Shown here in pieces: positions 61,001 through 64,000 of a DNA stretch of 64,000 nucleotides. Position 1 is the stretch's first letter. Every line of letters begins with the position of its first letter. This DNA comes from Trichaptum fuscoviolaceum (Eukaryota; Basidiomycota; Agaricomycetes; Hymenochaetales; Trichaptaceae): assembly GCA_910574455.1 (NCBI GenBank), contig CAJSYZ010000008.1, forward strand, positions 1,862,707 to 1,926,706, read 5' to 3'. The notes under the pieces are model-generated. The model searched no databases, was not told where the DNA came from, and saw only the letters and a program-made list of their open reading frames with translations. Both the position numbers and the translations under genes were made by a program.

Positions 61001-61349
61001 AAACAAGGTTTCCCATGACCGCTCTGAAATCAGTGACCCCGCTGGCCTTCGCACATTTGTTGAGAATGCTGAGGACATTTTGAAAGTGCAAAAGGATGTT
61101 TTCCCCGAACCTGTAAAAACCCGACTGCTCACATTATGCGAGATAGCGGATCAAAACAAGCCTTACGGCCGGAATTTCAATGAGTCGCATATCAGTGGGC
61201 GTTTTTGGGGCCAGAAGTTGCGGTCCATCTTACTAGGCGCCAACTCGCAGGCTGAGGATGAACTACCCATTGATTCTTTGGTACTTCGGATTTTAGGCGC
61301 AGGCGTGCAGCAGCTCACAGATGTGTCAACTCAGACGATCACACAGTGA
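58008..61349 (+). CDS. Unrecognised coiled-coil/helical protein with (GGGAAA)n tract (family X, member 3)
   Basis: Exons are 58008-58056, 58133-58307, 58686-59361 and 59408 onward to 61349. The N-terminal exons read MSGTGNADSRAH and then a helical segment (ANVLDRIKFILQAWVEK). A long coiled coil follows (KELEQLRIDTEEKERRLRDE). The middle region is interrupted by a hexanucleotide tract at 59838-60250. After it comes the family C-terminus: FKFFLVRFFIVFEFHRRLFF, then LVDELVPDIFND. The frame before the tract (Lys-Gly repeats, stop at 60335) differs from the frame after it (0-frame, with a stop at 60255-60257 just upstream). So either the tract is spliced out (a GT at 59818 could serve as donor) or tract slippage has broken the gene. 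Confidence is for a gene being here, not for intactness. Confidence 0.6.
58308..58685 (+). repeat. Intronic tandem repeat carrying repeated 5' splice-site sequence
   Basis: This intron is 378 bp, far longer than most here. It holds three related, partly truncated units starting GTGAGTGACGG (58308), GTGAGTAACGG (58474) and GTGAGTTACGG (58629), spaced 166 and 155 bp. Each start is a consensus 5' splice site, and the second and third are preceded by TCCGAGTC. Confidence 0.65.
59838..60250 (+). repeat. (GGGAAA)n polypurine tract
   Basis: A perfect run of about 42 units spans 59848-60101. It continues with a few interruptions (GG for GGG at 60100, GGGG near 60136, GGAAGG near 60202, GG at 60223) to about 60250. 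The plus strand is pure G/A. G3 runs spaced by A3 fit the G-quadruplex motif many times over, and the pure purine/pyrimidine strands could form triplex DNA. Confidence 0.95.
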
Positions 61350-61960
61350 AGCCACTGGCAATGGCGGATTTGGAGGTATCCGTGTACGAGTACCGTGACA
61401 GGACAACTTGAAGGGTTTGGATGCAACGAGCTGCTTGATCTTTATCTTCCTGGTCAACTACTACTAGTATGATGTTTGTCATTTTCTTGAATGGCGTGTT
61501 GCGTTCAAAGTTTGCTTCAACTTCAAGTTGAAGTTACTAGTAGTAGTAGTAGCCTCATGATTTGTACTCCACATTATCATTGAATTTGAATTCAAGTTAC
61601 TTCTCAGCCACCTCAGGTTAAGGCTCCTTCAGTGGCAGCCTCAGCCTCTGGGGCCAGTGAGTGCAGGGTGCCACCTGAGTGCCAGTGCCACTGGCAGTCA
61701 CGGTGGCACCACTGGCACTGGCAGTGACTCCGAGCCTGTCCGACTCGGAGTCGGACTCGGAGTCACAGTGGCGCCGCACCGGCGTGTGAATGATGAGTTG
61801 AAGTTGTATAAAAGACTGGCACTCACTGGCCTCGGAACTTGAACCCTCAGGCTCTGCTGGCAGTGACGTACTACCAGTACTACTATTTATTTAGTAGTAG
61901 TCTCTTGTTTTCACTTCTACTACTTACTAGTAACCAGCAACTACTACCAGTACTACCACT
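61350..61960. repeat. Word-repeat DNA
   Basis: CACTGGCACTGGCAG, GACTCGGAGTCGGACTCGG (61740-61760), TTCAACTTCAAGTTGAAG and TAGTAGTAGTAG words between family X member 3 and the next gene. No gene seen. Confidence 0.7.
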
Positions 61961-64000
61961 ATGACATCCACCGCCCCCCAACCTCCAGGCTTGCCAGGGC
62001 CACATCCAAGGAATACTACTAGTAGAGCAAACAATGACCGACGCGGATGTGAGTTCTGCGTTCTCCATCTCTGTCACAGGCAATACTGATTGCTGACTAC
62101 CCCAATAGTACAAGACGAAGATGTACTGGGAGTTACAACGCCACCTTTCAGTGCGCAATGTGCGTCCTATGCCTTCCTTCACTGACACTGGCAATACTGA
62201 TTACTGCATCACCCATCTCTAGTTTTGCAGGCCCTAGGGGTTAACGTTGAAGAAGCTGCAGGAGGACATTCTTCATCAATGCCGACTGAAAGTGAGTCCT
62301 TCCTTCCCTTCACTGACACTGGCGAAACTGATTGGTACTTAACCCGTTACCAGTTTCACAGGCCCCAGAAACTGCGATTACTGATGACGAACCTGTGCAA
62401 GGACAAGGTTCGGGGGAACGATTTATCATTGCCGGTGGCCCGCCCGTGGGTCATTCACCGTCACGAGTTCCTTAGACTCGGAGGGGGGAAGCCTCCTACT
62501 ATCAATTCCTCTCGCATCCCTTCAACCAGACTTGAAGTCACAGCAAACCAAGTCCGTCCTGTCTTCAGCGGTTGTGAATACGATTCTCGCGCAAAATCCT
62601 AACGCTTATCTCCCACGACGAACACATGTGTCAGAAGAGGAGCAGAAAGGTTACTACCTTGGCTTCCCTGGCAAACCGCGCCTGCTCGGGCGAACCGGTC
62701 CCAATTGGACGGCGACCAAAAAACGTAAATATGTGGGCATTGTTGGAAATCACCAGATTGCCAATGTATGGCCGCAACTGCTCAAGAAGATCATGAAGTA
62801 TCTCGATTCCGAGAATTTGCGGTGGAACAGTCTGGAAGCCAACCGTGTTGCCTACGGAGATAGTCGGGTGTGCCCTGTTTTTGTTTTGATCGGAGTCAAC
62901 GACCCGTCACTTCGCACTGAAGATGCGTGCCGCATCGCGGAACGCGTTAAAGAGTTCCTCTTTGAAATGCGCATCTTCGACGTTGAGGTCGAGCTCAGGG
63001 AGCGAAAAATCATTAGCGCCTCAGGCCAGGGCAAAGCTTCTGTCAGTGTTCCACCTGTTGTGCGCACTGGCACCGGCGACTCAAATACTCTGGCTAGCGG
63101 TCATGCTGAGACTGGCGTTGGCAATACCGCTCCCGTTCACACTGGCTTCAGTTTTCATCCGGAACTCACCAACCTTCCCAGACGTTCCGATCGTCGCACT
63201 GCTCCGACGAACAATGGAGGTGCGGGGGATGTCACTGAGCATAATGACGGTAACAGCACCAGGCCCCTTGTCGCTAGCGCTCACGGGGCAGAACCCTACG
63301 CCTACCCAACAGAGATACTGTTCACCGCACCTGCGGGAGCCGATAATTATTTCCGCCTGTGGGATCGCATGATGGATTTCCCAAGCAGGCCAGTGGCAGC
63401 TGCCAACAAGCCAATCAGTCGTATGACACCGTCTTTCTCCATGGTCACAGGAACTTGCCTTGGCAATCTGGAGGGTGGCTTCTCAACGGGGTCGCTCTTT
63501 ATCCTACAAAAGCTCGATAACACGACGTTCAAGGTGTTCATCCTCGGTACTCGCCATGGCAACGTTCCTTCGAAATTCGGAGACTACGATCCATATGCAG
63601 ATACAACAATTAAGCCGCGCGACCCAAACGACAATTGCCCAATTTATCTCTTCTCTCGCGAGGCTCTAGCCGCCCATGTGCCAATGATTGGCGCGCTTCA
63701 CGATGAGTTAGAAGCGGCAGCGTTTACTCAGCCACTGGCACCTGATCTTCCGCCGTCTGCTGAACAACAAGCTTTCGCGGATATCGTAAACAAGTGTCAA
63801 TTCATTGAGCAATCTTGGCTTGATAAGACGTCATCGCCATGTTTGTGGATTAATAATCGTATTGGGAAAGTGGCCAATGCTCCCCCTCGAAGAATGGGTA
63901 ACTTGACTATCTCCAAGACACCCTACCTTACGGATTGGTGCTTGATCGAGGTGGACGACCAATGCCTCCCCAACGAATTTGAATTTTCCTCTACTGATGG
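61961..64000 (+). CDS. Partial gene, unrecognised agaricomycete protein family (3' end outside window)
   Basis: Starts at 61961 (MTSTAPQPPGLPGPHPRN). Likely exons are 61961-62048, 62109-62159, 62223-62291, 62354-62407 and 62476 to beyond the window end; the 62408-62475 intron is the least certain, chosen because it restores the frame. The last exon is open for over 1.5 kb. It reads VSEEEQKGYYLGFPGKP, VCPVFVLIGVNDPS, FLFEMRIFDVEVELRER, a Ser/Thr/Gly-rich linker, then FKVFILGTRHGNVPSKFG and YLTDWCLIEVDDQCLP. This order resembles large agaricomycete hypothetical proteins whose C-terminal part looks trypsin-like, with TRHGN in the place of the catalytic His motif. That resemblance is from memory and weak. 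The first three introns resemble each other. Confidence 0.55.

Noticed and set aside
1..64000. CRISPR arrays, bacterial operons or viral genes
   Set aside because: The gene structure is eukaryotic throughout, and tandem repeats lack the regular repeat-spacer pattern of CRISPR. No viral protein signatures were recognised.

Overview
The window is nuclear DNA from a filamentous basidiomycete, most likely an agaricomycete. Three things point there: short 45-90 bp GT-AG introns in almost every gene, basidiomycete-type transposases (Plavaka family), and ordinary fungal genes for cell-wall glucan metabolism, a Zn2Cys6 regulator, a GPI-anchored aspartic protease and an ER DnaJ ending in KDEL. I saw no bacterial, viral, CRISPR or tRNA signal. 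Exon joins below were inferred by eye from splice sites and frame continuity.

Layout. (1) 1-8.2 kb: Plavaka transposase copy 1 (+), then a convergent, unrecognised coiled-coil/helical gene (family X, member 1), then word-repeat DNA. (2) 8.1-15 kb: WD40 relics, an intact DEDDy 3'-5' exonuclease, and an alpha-1,3-glucan synthase pseudogene truncated at both ends. (3) 15.5-39.5 kb, gene-dense host block: GH5 exo-beta-1,3-glucanase, Zn2Cys6 regulator, a one-TM orphan protein, F-box protein, GPI aspartic protease, Ser/Thr-Asp repeat surface protein, ER DnaJ, small secreted Ser/Asn-rich protein. (4) 41-64 kb, accessory block: an orphan disordered gene with an array of phase-0 microexons; Plavaka copy 2, interrupted in exon 1 by a 2.8-kb near-perfect palindrome; a Tc1/mariner-like 630-bp MITE; family X members 2 (-) and 3 (+); and a partial gene of an unrecognised family running off the end.

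The most unusual features are these. The palindrome at 46282-49115 is flanked by an exact 8-bp duplication, and removing it with one duplication copy restores the transposase frame. Both Plavaka genes are followed by a convergent family X gene. Family X member 3 contains a (GGGAAA)n tract of about 400 bp with G-quadruplex potential. A short vocabulary of mostly self-complementary words (CACTGGCA, TTCAAGTTGAA, TAGTAGTAC, GACTCGGAGTC) fills the intergenic DNA of the accessory blocks and is almost absent from the host block.
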